Shown here one piece after another: positions 1 to 5,673 of a stretch of 7,052 bases of DNA. Source of the DNA: an uncultured Acidimicrobiia bacterium (GTDB lineage Bacteria; Actinomycetota; Acidimicrobiia; Spongiisociales; Spongiisociaceae). The stretch lies in assembly GCA_937900165.1 (NCBI GenBank), contig CALCCX010000244.1, positions 1-7,052 on the forward strand, read 5' to 3'. The translations under genes and the position numbers were made by a program. Under the pieces are notes generated by a model. It was given only the letters and a program-made list of their open reading frames with translations. It ran no database searches and was not told the DNA's origin. The first letter of the stretch is position 1. Every line of letters begins with the position of its first letter.

Positions 1-1203
1 CCAGGCCGATGGAGGGGGCAGGCGGCGGAGTTCGTCACGGTCGACGATCCGAGCATCCTGACCGGCGATTTCGAGGCCGAGCTGGTTGCCGACGACGAGG
101 ATGGCCGCTACGACACCCTTCGCCTCACGATCGAGGTGGACGTTCCCGAGGCGGGTCGGTACATATTGTCTGGGAGAATCACGGGCAGCGACGGAACTTC
201 GGCCTGGCCGATCGGGGCAGATGAAGAACTCGAAGCGGGTCGTGGGCAGATAGTCGAGGATGCCCCCTTTGATTGGCTGCGGGACTCCGGGGCAACCTTG
301 CCACTCCTGTTGACCGAGCTTTCACTCTCGAGCGCAGACCTGAACAGCTACGGAACCAGGACGGATCTCGGCCCCCTGCCCGTCGCTGAAGAGGATCTTG
401 ATGGCATAACCGGACCTGTGATGGGCGAGGCCGAGCTGCGGAGCGAGATTGCGGCTGCTCGCGTCCTGTGGGAAGGCGCTGCGTTGACTTCGTACATGTA
501 CATGGGACGCGTGTGTCGGTGCGGCAACGATTCGTTTTCGCTCGTGTCCGTGGCGAACTCTGAGATTGAAAGTGTGGACAACTTCGGAAGTGGAGGTGGT
601 GCAGCGAAACCCGACGATGTCTGGTCCATTCCGGCGATGCTCGACCGGGCAGAAGAATTGCTCGATGAAGGGCGCCTCACCAGATTCGCTGCTCACCAAT
701 ACCTCGGCTTTCCAGTGGAGGTATCCACGAGCCGAGACGCCAGGTTCGGTAGGGGCGAGATCTGGGTTCGCTCGTTCGACCTCATCCCCGGAGATGAGAC
801 TCGCGAAATGCTTGCCGAACGTGCCGCATTGTGGTCGGCGAGCGCACCATCCAATTACTCGTTCGAAGTCCGCATCTTCTGTGGGTGCGGAGATGACGGC
901 GACTGGATCCTGACCGTCGATGACGGAATCTTGGTCTCTGCTGTCGATGACAAAGGCAACCCGCCAGCGGATGACGGCACGGACCCCCTCATGAGGTTCC
1001 TTTCGATCGACGGCATCTTTGAGCGACTCAACGAAGTGCTCGACGATCCGGAAAACATCCAGAGATTCAACATTGCATTCGACCCAGGCACGGGCCGGCC
1101 CACCATGTTCACCGCTATATGGGATAGGACCAGCTCGGGACTCGATCCACCACCGCGCGATCTTCACGGCGAGATCCTTTCTTTCACACCCGAGCAGCCG
1201 TAG
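1..1203 (+). CDS. Probable exported protein with tandem DUF6174-like domains, 5' partial
   Basis: The frame is open from the first base to a TAG at 1201-1203, so the true start lies outside the window. The in-frame GTG at 136 falls inside a beta-rich stretch and has no ribosome-binding site. The first ~130 residues look like an immunoglobulin-type beta-sandwich of exported proteins (GRYILSGRI, then a long hydrophobic strand with LTELSLSS). Two similar units follow, at about nt 445-786 and 802-1190. Each has a helix with ALW or VLW, then SY or NY, a CxCG motif (CRCG near 514, CGCG near 883), a strand pair ending in a VDN/VDD turn, and a helix (PAMLDRAEELL; IDGIFERLNEVL) followed by a GFP or GRP strand. 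This order is the pattern I know from DUF6174, whose function is unknown. The protein is probably extracytoplasmic, but the signal peptide is not in view. Family assignment is from memory of the pattern. Confidence 0.75.
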   Translation, partial: PGRWRGQAAEFVTVDDPSILTGDFEAELVADDEDGRYDTLRLTIEVDVPEAGRYILSGRITGSDGTSAWPIGADEELEAGRGQIVEDAPFDWLRDSGATLPLLLTELSLSSADLNSYGTRTDLGPLPVAEEDLDGITGPVMGEAELRSEIAAARVLWEGAALTSYMYMGRVCRCGNDSFSLVSVANSEIESVDNFGSGGGAAKPDDVWSIPAMLDRAEELLDEGRLTRFAAHQYLGFPVEVSTSRDARFGRGEIWVRSFDLIPGDETREMLAERAALWSASAPSNYSFEVRIFCGCGDDGDWILTVDDGILVSAVDDKGNPPADDGTDPLMRFLSIDGIFERLNEVLDDPENIQRFNIAFDPGTGRPTMFTAIWDRTSSGLDPPPRDLHGEILSFTPEQP

Positions 1204-1234
1204 AGGCGAACGAGCAGGCTCAGGCCAGGGATTC

Positions 1235-1251
1235 GGAGGTGATTGGCCTCC
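1235..1251. terminator. Weak hairpin between convergent genes
   Basis: GGAGG (1235-1239) pairs with CCTCC (1247-1251) around a short loop; a T-G wobble can add a sixth pair. It sits in the 81-bp gap between two convergent stop codons, where a bidirectional terminator would be expected. There is no T-run on either side, so this is a weak candidate based mainly on position. Confidence 0.25.
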
Positions 1252-1284
1252 ACTCGCCCACCGGGATGCAGCCGAGAGTCTGCT

Positions 1285-1785
1285 CTACGTTTCGAGAGTC
1301 CTGGTCATGGCGCCGAGACGGACCGGGAGGGCCTCGGTGAAGGTCAGATCGCGGACACGCGCGGGGCCGCCCCAAAGCAGTTGATGGCCTTTCAGGCTGC
1401 GGACCTTGCGTACTCGGTGTAGCCAGCGTTGCTGTTCTTCAAGGGTGGCATCGCGCCGCGGCCCGGCGGTCCCCACGAGGCGCAGGGCCGGGGGAGCGGC
1501 GAACCGGCCGCTCGCCAGCGACTTCAGCCAGAAGCGCTTGGAAGAGTCTACGGCCATGACGCAAACCCGTGGGTCGTTTGTGATGTTTCGGCCGAGCTGG
1601 GAGGCGAAGATGTCGAAGAATACGCCGCGGCCGGGTTCAGTCAGCATCACTGACGCGATGGGGGTGACGTGCGGCGCACCGTCTTCGCCGATGCTCGCTA
1701 TCGAATAGGCGAATGAGGACCGGAAGGCGCGCCGGAATACCTCCTGGGTGGCCGGCCACTCCAGCGTTTCTCTTTGTGTCGTCAT
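1285..1785 (-). CDS. Pyridoxamine 5'-phosphate oxidase-like split-barrel flavoprotein
   Basis: This 166-residue protein has the features of the FMN/F420-binding split-barrel superfamily. They are an N-terminal helix, a first barrel strand pair of the type SIASIGEDGAPHVTP (residues 28-42), the FFDIF strand near 56-60, a helix turn (LGRNITNDPRV) and CVMAVDSS near 75-82. Family members bind FMN or deazaflavin F420 and reduce or oxidise small molecules, or act as general-stress flavoproteins; the substrate here cannot be told. The ATG overlaps the stop of the upstream tetR-type gene as ATGA (1782-1785), with AAAGGA ending 5 nt before it. It is therefore translationally coupled to that gene and probably controlled by that regulator. 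The end (stop 1285-1287) is intact and the length is typical. Confidence 0.8.
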   Translation of the reverse strand: MTTQRETLEWPATQEVFRRAFRSSFAYSIASIGEDGAPHVTPIASVMLTEPGRGVFFDIFASQLGRNITNDPRVCVMAVDSSKRFWLKSLASGRFAAPPALRLVGTAGPRRDATLEEQQRWLHRVRKVRSLKGHQLLWGGPARVRDLTFTEALPVRLGAMTRTLET

Positions 1786-2393
1786 TGGGTTCCTTTCGGA
1801 TTCTGGAGCAGTGGACTGAGAACGTGGCGAACGGTTTCGTCTACGAGCGCGTCCATTGAGTCCGGCGGTGGCTTGCCGTCGACGAGTGAAGGCCGGACTG
1901 CGGCGTATGGGACGTCGACGACTGCAAACCTGATCCGCTGGAGCGAGGCGGGGTCGCGGGCCCCGAACGCAGCCTGGATCGCGCTAATACCTGCCTGCAT
2001 TCGCCGCTGGAGGTCGATGTTGTCCTGTCTGAGTTCCTCTGGCCATGAGTGGTGGAGCAGGTCGGTGCTCCTGAACAGCAGCAGCAGGCGGGCATCGCTC
2101 AGGTTGGTCCGACTCCAGGCCAGCACGTGAGCCGCAGCTCCAAGCGCGGCCGCTAGCGGATCGGGGTGGTCGAGCTTGGCCTGGTAGCCATCTTGGAATC
2201 GGCGCACTGCGCGTAGCCAGAGGGTGGCCACGAGGAGGTCCCGGCTCGCGAATCGGTGGTAGAGCGAGCCACTCGACGCGTTGAGGGCTTGGGCGACGGC
2301 GGTCATGGACAACGTGGCCGGTCCGGAGTCGACGACTAGTTCAAGCGAAGCATCGAGGATCTGGTCCTGAGTGAAGACGGCAGGTCGAGGCAC
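1782..2393 (-). CDS. TetR/AcrR-family transcriptional regulator
   Basis: The protein has 203 residues, normal for TetR repressors. The N-terminal DNA-binding domain spans about residues 8-58: a helix with ILDASLELVVDSG, then the helix-turn-helix TLSMTAVAQALNASSGSLYHRFASRDLL, with the family's typical LYHxF recognition-helix end. The rest is an all-helical ligand and dimer domain of unknown ligand. The start is a GTG at 2393-2391. No Shine-Dalgarno precedes it, but a TATCCT box lies exactly 7 nt upstream, suggesting a leaderless transcript. A TetR-like inverted repeat covers that box, so autorepression is likely. The downstream split-barrel flavoprotein gene overlaps by 4 bp and is the obvious co-regulated target. 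Confidence 0.9.
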   Translation of the reverse strand: MPRPAVFTQDQILDASLELVVDSGPATLSMTAVAQALNASSGSLYHRFASRDLLVATLWLRAVRRFQDGYQAKLDHPDPLAAALGAAAHVLAWSRTNLSDARLLLLFRSTDLLHHSWPEELRQDNIDLQRRMQAGISAIQAAFGARDPASLQRIRFAVVDVPYAAVRPSLVDGKPPPDSMDALVDETVRHVLSPLLQNPKGTQ

Positions 2394-2424
2394 GTATTAG
2401 AGGATAGTCTCTAATATCCGCTAT
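2394..2424 (-). promoter_or_regulatory. Leaderless promoter with TetR-type operator
   Basis: TATTAGAG (2395-2402) and CTCTAATA (2409-2416) form a perfect inverted repeat with 8-bp arms and a 6-bp spacer, a usual size for a TetR-dimer operator. On the minus strand the spacer and left arm contain TATCCT (2406-2401), placed like a -10 box 7 nt from the GTG at 2393. A bound dimer would cover the -10 and the start site. The position where a -35 box would lie (about 2424-2429) is inside the adjacent 7-bp repeat tract and has no good consensus. That the adjoining TetR protein is the one that binds here is inferred from position. Confidence 0.65.
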
Positions 2425-2463
2425 CCGCTATCCGCTATCCGCTATCCGCTATCCGCTATCCGC
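2415..2463. repeat. 7-bp tandem repeat, seven exact copies
   Basis: The unit TATCCGC is repeated seven times without a mismatch (first copy 2415-2421, last 2457-2463), followed by one more matching base at 2464. The first two bases of the tract overlap the right arm of the TetR-type operator, and the tract continues upstream of the tetR promoter. Such perfect short arrays are prone to slipped-strand change in copy number. The tract is non-coding, lying between the stop of the AraC gene (2502) and the tetR start (2393). Confidence 0.95.
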
Positions 2464-2501
2464 TCAGGTGTCTCCGCGGGTCAGTCGCCCGGCCTCCGTG
2501 C

Positions 2502-3311
2502 TCATCGGGAAACGTCATCGGCGCAGGCCTGGGCGTAGCGAGCGGGCGGCGAGCCAAAAGTGGACGTGAACTCCCTGGTCAGGTGGGTTTGGTCGCTGTA
2601 GCCCAACTCGAGAGCGAGTTCGGCCCACTGCGGATCGTTACCGAGAGCGGCTTCGCCGACCCTGCGGACCCGGCAACGTTGAATGATCCATTTCGGGTTG
2701 ATGCCGACGTGTTCGGCAAACAGGCGTTGGAGTTGGCGAACGCTGGTGTCCAAGCGCTGAGCGAGATCATCGACCCGACCCAACGTGGGGTCCGAGGCGA
2801 TCAGCTCGACGGCCGAAGACAGCGTCTCGCCGACGGTGGCTCCGCTCGGAGCCAGGCGAGAAAAGAAGCGGTGGATGAGCCGAATCTGACTCTCGTTGTC
2901 CCCCTCCGCCCCCACCTCGGCGGCCAGCCGAGTTCCGGCATGACCGAAGATGTCTTCGATAGGCAGGGTCCGATCGGTCACTGTGCGCACCTGGGCGTTC
3001 ATGAATGGCCGGAATCCGCCCGGCCGGAACTTCACGCCGAGCACCCGGCCGCTTCCCTCGAGATGCCTGGTGAATTTGTCGCGCTTCACCCCGACCACCG
3101 TTGCTTGGCCGTTCTCAAACACCAGGTTGACGGCGGGATGGGTCACTACGTCCTGGTCGAATGGCGCGCTCAGATCCCATCGAACGACCCAGGAGCGATC
3201 GATGAACCGGTCCAGCGGCGGATCCGGAGCATGGAATGTCAGGTCGAAATGCCGGAAGCCGTCCCTGGGGCGGACGATTCCTCGAGTACCTGCGACCAGC
3301 GGCTCGCTCAT
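2502..3311 (-). CDS. AraC-family regulator with DUF6597-like N-terminal domain
   Basis: The protein has 269 residues. Residues ~20-125 match the N-terminal sensor-like domain often called DUF6597 in AraC regulators: an RSWVVRWDL strand, HPAVNLVFE (58-66), and GVKFRPGGFRPF (92-103). The C-terminal third holds the two AraC helix-turn-helices: the first about residues 179-203 (VDDLAQRLDTSVRQLQRLF), the second about 229-259 (ALELGYSDQTHLTREF, then the FGSPPARY end). Both are intact. The effector is unknown. The start is the ATG at 3311-3309, with no Shine-Dalgarno but TAGCGT 6 nt upstream, fitting a leaderless mRNA. It diverges from a TIGR03086-type gene, with 71 bp between them, so it probably regulates that gene and itself. 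The downstream tetR unit is 108 bp away with its own promoter. Confidence 0.9.
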   Translation of the reverse strand: MSEPLVAGTRGIVRPRDGFRHFDLTFHAPDPPLDRFIDRSWVVRWDLSAPFDQDVVTHPAVNLVFENGQATVVGVKRDKFTRHLEGSGRVLGVKFRPGGFRPFMNAQVRTVTDRTLPIEDIFGHAGTRLAAEVGAEGDNESQIRLIHRFFSRLAPSGATVGETLSSAVELIASDPTLGRVDDLAQRLDTSVRQLQRLFAEHVGINPKWIIQRCRVRRVGEAALGNDPQWAELALELGYSDQTHLTREFTSTFGSPPARYAQACADDVSR

Positions 3312-3382
3312 GTCAGCACGCTAGCCGCCCGATGTCGCGTTTGTACAAGACGTGACTGCGGGCTCTCGGTAGCGTTGAACGG
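3312..3382. promoter_or_regulatory. Divergent leaderless promoter region
   Basis: Two identical TAGCGT boxes face outward: minus strand 3323-3318, 6 nt before the AraC ATG, and plus strand 3370-3375, 7 nt before the ATG at 3383. Neither gene has a Shine-Dalgarno, which fits the TANNNT leaderless arrangement common in actinobacteria. The perfect palindrome TTGTACAA (3341-3348) lies near the midpoint and is a candidate site for a regulator. No clear -35 box is correctly spaced on either strand. Function is inferred from layout only. Confidence 0.55.
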
Positions 3383-3961
3383 ATGACAGAACGAATTGAG
3401 ATTCTCGACGGCATGCTGGCCAAGATCGCTTCGACCATGGCGGGGGTGCGAGCCGATCAGCTTGATCTACCGACCCCCTGTCCGGATTTTGATGTTCGGG
3501 TACTGCTCGATCATCTGGTGACATGGCTCAGGGTGTTCGACGGTGCCATCAACGAGCGCGTCCTCGATTGGGACCCGAACGCCGGCCAAACGTACGACGA
3601 CTGGACCGAAAGGTTTACAGCGGCCGGCGAATCGGCTCTCGGCGGTCTGCGCGCTCAAGGCTTTGACCGGCCGATGACCATGACCACCGACCCGATGCCC
3701 GGCCACGTCGTGCTCGAAATGATGCTCATGGAATACGTCGGGCATGGTTGGGACCTGGCCGTGGCGAGCAACCAGCTCAGTCCGTTCTCCGATGACGAGG
3801 TCGAAGTCGCCATGACCTCGGCAACGGGACTCATTCAGTCAGAACACCGGGGGTCCCAGAGCTACTTCGATCACATTGTCGAGGTCTCAGACGCGGCCGG
3901 CCCGACCGAGCGTTTCGTGGCTTTCCTAGGTAGGGACCCATCCTGGGCCGAGGAGTCGTAG
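3383..3961 (+). CDS. TIGR03086-family metal-binding protein (DinB/maleylpyruvate isomerase fold)
   Basis: The 192-residue protein shows the landmarks of the actinobacterial TIGR03086 family, related to the N-terminal domain of mycothiol-dependent maleylpyruvate isomerase. These are LPTPCPDFDVRVLLDHLV (29-46), MEYVGHGWDLA (116-126) and FVAFLGRDPSW near the C-terminus (178-188). The three metal ligands expected in this four-helix DinB-like fold are present: His44 in LLDHL, and Glu117 and His121 as ExxxH. Relatives act as thiol-dependent transferases or isomerases using mycothiol; the substrate of this protein is unknown. The start is the ATG at 3383, 7 nt after TAGCGT, and the stop is TAG at 3959-3961. 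It is divergent from the AraC gene, which may control it. Confidence 0.88.
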   Translation: MTERIEILDGMLAKIASTMAGVRADQLDLPTPCPDFDVRVLLDHLVTWLRVFDGAINERVLDWDPNAGQTYDDWTERFTAAGESALGGLRAQGFDRPMTMTTDPMPGHVVLEMMLMEYVGHGWDLAVASNQLSPFSDDEVEVAMTSATGLIQSEHRGSQSYFDHIVEVSDAAGPTERFVAFLGRDPSWAEES

Positions 3962-4208
3962 TATTGGTGATGGGTCCGGGGATGACTTATCCGAAGAGTT
4001 GGTGCACAGGATGCAAGCCGGCCACGCTGGATACGAGACGTTCCTGATTGTCTGCCCGGGCCCAAACGCTTCTTTCGCTTGGATACAGTGCGTCTTCGGG
4101 AGTCCTCGTAGCAACTCATGGTGGACTCACGCGCCGGTGCGAGGATTCGAGGCGAGGAGCGGGAACCGGACTTGGCCCTGCGGCGTCTATTGGTCATGAG
4201 GCCCACCC
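3962..4208. other. Intergenic stretch with no recognised gene
   Basis: Between the TAG at 3959-3961 and the GTG at 4209 no frame gives a protein that I recognise. Several short open frames exist, but their composition looks like GC-rich chance reading. No signal peptide that could belong to the following exported-type protein is visible in any of the three plus frames. No convincing promoter, tRNA or terminator is seen. Confidence 0.5.
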
Positions 4209-5211
4209 GTGCGCGAGTACATGTTCGGTTTCGGCGCCGTGGTCGATCTGGGCGGCGTCAGGTCGGCCTGGTCGGGAGCGACCGAGACCGCCGACGGGAT
4301 CTACCTCGTTCGCGACGGCGATAGGCTTCAGCTCTGGTCGCCGACCCCGGTCGATCGCTTGACTGTGCATCGCTTGGATGACCGCGGCATAGTCGTCGTC
4401 GATCTGGTCGTCGACTCCGAACGGGCGGCCTCACCGACCGGGCCAGGCGTGGTCCTGACCCGACAGCCGTGGGCCGGGTTGGGGTCGTTTGAGGCCATCG
4501 GGATCGCCAGACCGTTCGAAGCCAACCTCGGAGTGGCGATCTATGACGACTCCGGGAACCCGGTCGAAGCCGTCTACTCCGGCAGCCTGTCGATCGGGAC
4601 CATAAGGGCCACCACGTACGCCGTGCAGACCGAAGACTGGACGCAAGCCTGGGCGCCCTTTGCCGTCAGGGCCGAAGGATTGGTCCCGGGCGAATACACG
4701 ATGGTGCTCAACGCCCAAGGGGGAAGCGACAACCCACAGACCCTACAACTTTCGTTCACGGTCGCTGAACCCTCTGTCACCGAGACTCAGCTCGCCACGT
4801 CGGCCGAGCTCGACACCGTGAGATCCCTCATAGATCTCGCCAAGGCAGTACCTCGGCGTCCTCGGTTCCGCTTGCCGAGCAAGTCACACTCGGCATCAGC
4901 TTGGCCGAAGCAAGAACACTCACGCGAGAACAGCTTGCCGACCCCGACTCATGGATATCCGACCTGCAACAGTTCGACGGATATGAAGGCGCGCCACGCT
5001 GGCGCGATCCAAGTTTGTCCGGATCACCTCCGGCCCCATCCCCCATTGCGCCGGGCCGCCGCTTCAATGGCCGGCCGCTTTCGACGGTCTCCGCCAGGTC
5101 AACATCGAACCGATCGGAGGCGACTCCTGCCTCCAGTGGTTCGGTGTCAGCCTCTTTCTGAATGCAACGGGAGAGATCGAAGCCGTCATCCTCGATCTCT
5201 ACGGCCCGTAG
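4209..5211 (+). pseudogene. Gmad2-like exported-type protein gene, two frameshifts and no signal peptide
   Basis: Three reading frames carry successive parts of one protein. From 4209 to about 4850 the frame encodes a region ending in a Gmad2-type immunoglobulin-like domain (about residues 95-195: FEAIGIARPFEANLGVAI, YDDSGNPVEA, SFTVAE). After about 4855 sensible coding moves to the next frame (AEQVTLGISLAEARTLT, ADPDSWISDLQQFDGYEG) until about 5000. It then moves again (FVRITSGPIPHCAGPP, GGDSCLQWFGVSLFL) and ends naturally in EAVILDLYGP at TAG 5209-5211. Each shift equals one lost base (or two gained). The first frame left alone reads on to 5306 in arginine/proline-rich nonsense. Proteins of this type are normally secreted or lipid-anchored, but here an in-frame TGA (4197-4199) closely precedes the GTG and no signal peptide is seen. 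It is a decaying gene, or two indel errors in the assembly; the neighbouring genes are all intact. Confidence 0.7.
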
Positions 5212-5457
5212 CCGTAGCCTGGATCCACCGACTTAGGGAAGCGAGTCGCCCGGCGGGCCGCGTCGGTGCTGAGATTTGGGGTTGTTCCGGCTTTCACGTT
5301 GTGTGAGAGGGGCCAGGCGTGAGAAGTCCTTGCCATGACTGGCGAGGCGGGCGAGGAGCCAATCCGTGCGGTGGATTCAGGCTTAGGGGCCGCGCGGATA
5401 GGTTCAATGTGCGTTGGGTCAGGAGCCGTCCTTTCCCGCTCTAGACCCTGTCGGGGG
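5212..5457. other. Non-coding stretch, nothing recognised
   Basis: Together with the hairpin cluster and promoter that follow, this is part of a 462-bp gap before the next gene. Open frames crossing it on both strands have no recognisable domain and strongly biased composition. I see no tRNA, riboswitch or transposase remnant here. Confidence 0.5.
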
Positions 5458-5562
5458 GCAACGCCTAGCGTTGCTTGGCCGCTAAGGAACCCGAAGGGTT
5501 CCCGGCCACGGGACCAGCTCGGGAACGCTTCGCGTTCCATAGGCTCGCTAGAGCTCGCCTAT
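5458..5562. repeat. Cluster of four small palindromes; three are variants of one 17-bp hairpin
   Basis: Hairpin 1 is GCAACGC-CTA-GCGTTGC (5458-5474). Hairpin 2 is GGAACCC-GAA-GGGTTCC (5486-5502), with an outer TGGCCG/CGGCCA stem (5476-5481 with 5503-5508) across a 4-nt bulge. Hairpin 3 is GGAACGC-TTC-GCGTTCC (5522-5538). A fourth, looser palindrome is ATAGGC (5539-5544) with GCCTAT (5557-5562). The first three share 7-3-7 geometry and the consensus GSAACSC-NNN-GSGTTSC. Where they differ, both arms change together. There are no T-runs, so simple intrinsic terminators are not indicated. They may be REP-like palindromic repeats or a structured leader upstream of the sulfur operon. Confidence 0.8.
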
Positions 5563-5620
5563 TCGCTATCCCTCTAAGACGAGTCGAGCCCGACGAGTCC
5601 GCGGGTATGGGTGCCGGTTG

Positions 5621-5658
5621 GCATTCATGCTATGATATTCTCGAATTCCATGGAATAC
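5621..5658 (+). promoter_or_regulatory. AT-rich promoter/operator of the ArsR-rhodanese operon
   Basis: This segment is much richer in A and T than its surroundings. It contains a TATGAT box (5631-5636) that could be a -10; no well-spaced -35 is evident. It holds ATTC at 5623, 5637 and 5645 and GAAT at 5643 and 5653, including the perfect 12-bp palindrome ATTCCATGGAAT (5645-5656). Persulfide-sensing ArsR proteins such as SqrR and BigR are known to bind ATTC/GAAT-type inverted repeats. The spacings here (2, 4 and 12) differ from the N8 I remember for SqrR. It lies directly before the ribosome-binding site, as expected for an autoregulated ArsR operon. Confidence 0.5.
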
Positions 5659-5663
5659 GGAGG
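5659..5663 (+). promoter_or_regulatory. Shine-Dalgarno GGAGG deciding the ArsR-rhodanese start
   Basis: GGAGG lies 4 nt before an in-frame GTG (5668) and 10 nt before an in-frame ATG (5674). It rules out the longer frame that would begin at a GTG at 5611, since that start has no such site and would place the promoter inside the gene. Confidence 0.75.
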
Positions 5664-5673
5664 TAATGTGACC

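Noticed and set aside
322..1167. A 281-codon open frame on the minus strand opposite the first gene
   Set aside because: It lies wholly opposite the DUF6174-type gene, has no recognisable domain and no ribosome-binding site. It looks like the usual antisense shadow in GC-rich DNA.
2415..2463. Replication-origin iterons
   Set aside because: The 7-bp units directly abut each other, there is no replication initiator gene or DnaA box nearby, and the tract adjoins a promoter.
2583..3386. A 267-codon open frame on the plus strand opposite the AraC gene
   Set aside because: The minus strand encodes a complete AraC protein with both helix-turn-helices. The plus frame has no domain and overlaps the divergent promoter.
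5212..5306. C-terminal extension of the Gmad2-like frame to 5306
   Set aside because: After about 4850 this frame is arginine/proline-rich without structure, while the other two plus frames carry coherent protein ending at 5211. It is read-through after a frameshift, not a novel domain.
5199..5540. A 113-codon minus-strand open frame across the intergenic gap and hairpins
   Set aside because: It has low-complexity, charge-biased composition and overlaps the palindromes; no domain or start signal supports it.
5458..5562. CRISPR array or integron attC site as explanation of the palindrome cluster
   Set aside because: Spacing between palindromes is irregular (28 and 36 between starts), the units are only 17 bp and self-complementary, and no cas or integrase gene is present in the window.
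5611..5673. N-terminal extension of the ArsR-rhodanese protein to a GTG at 5611
   Set aside because: It would place the promoter-like AT-rich island and the GGAGG inside the coding region, and the extra residues resemble no ArsR N-terminus.
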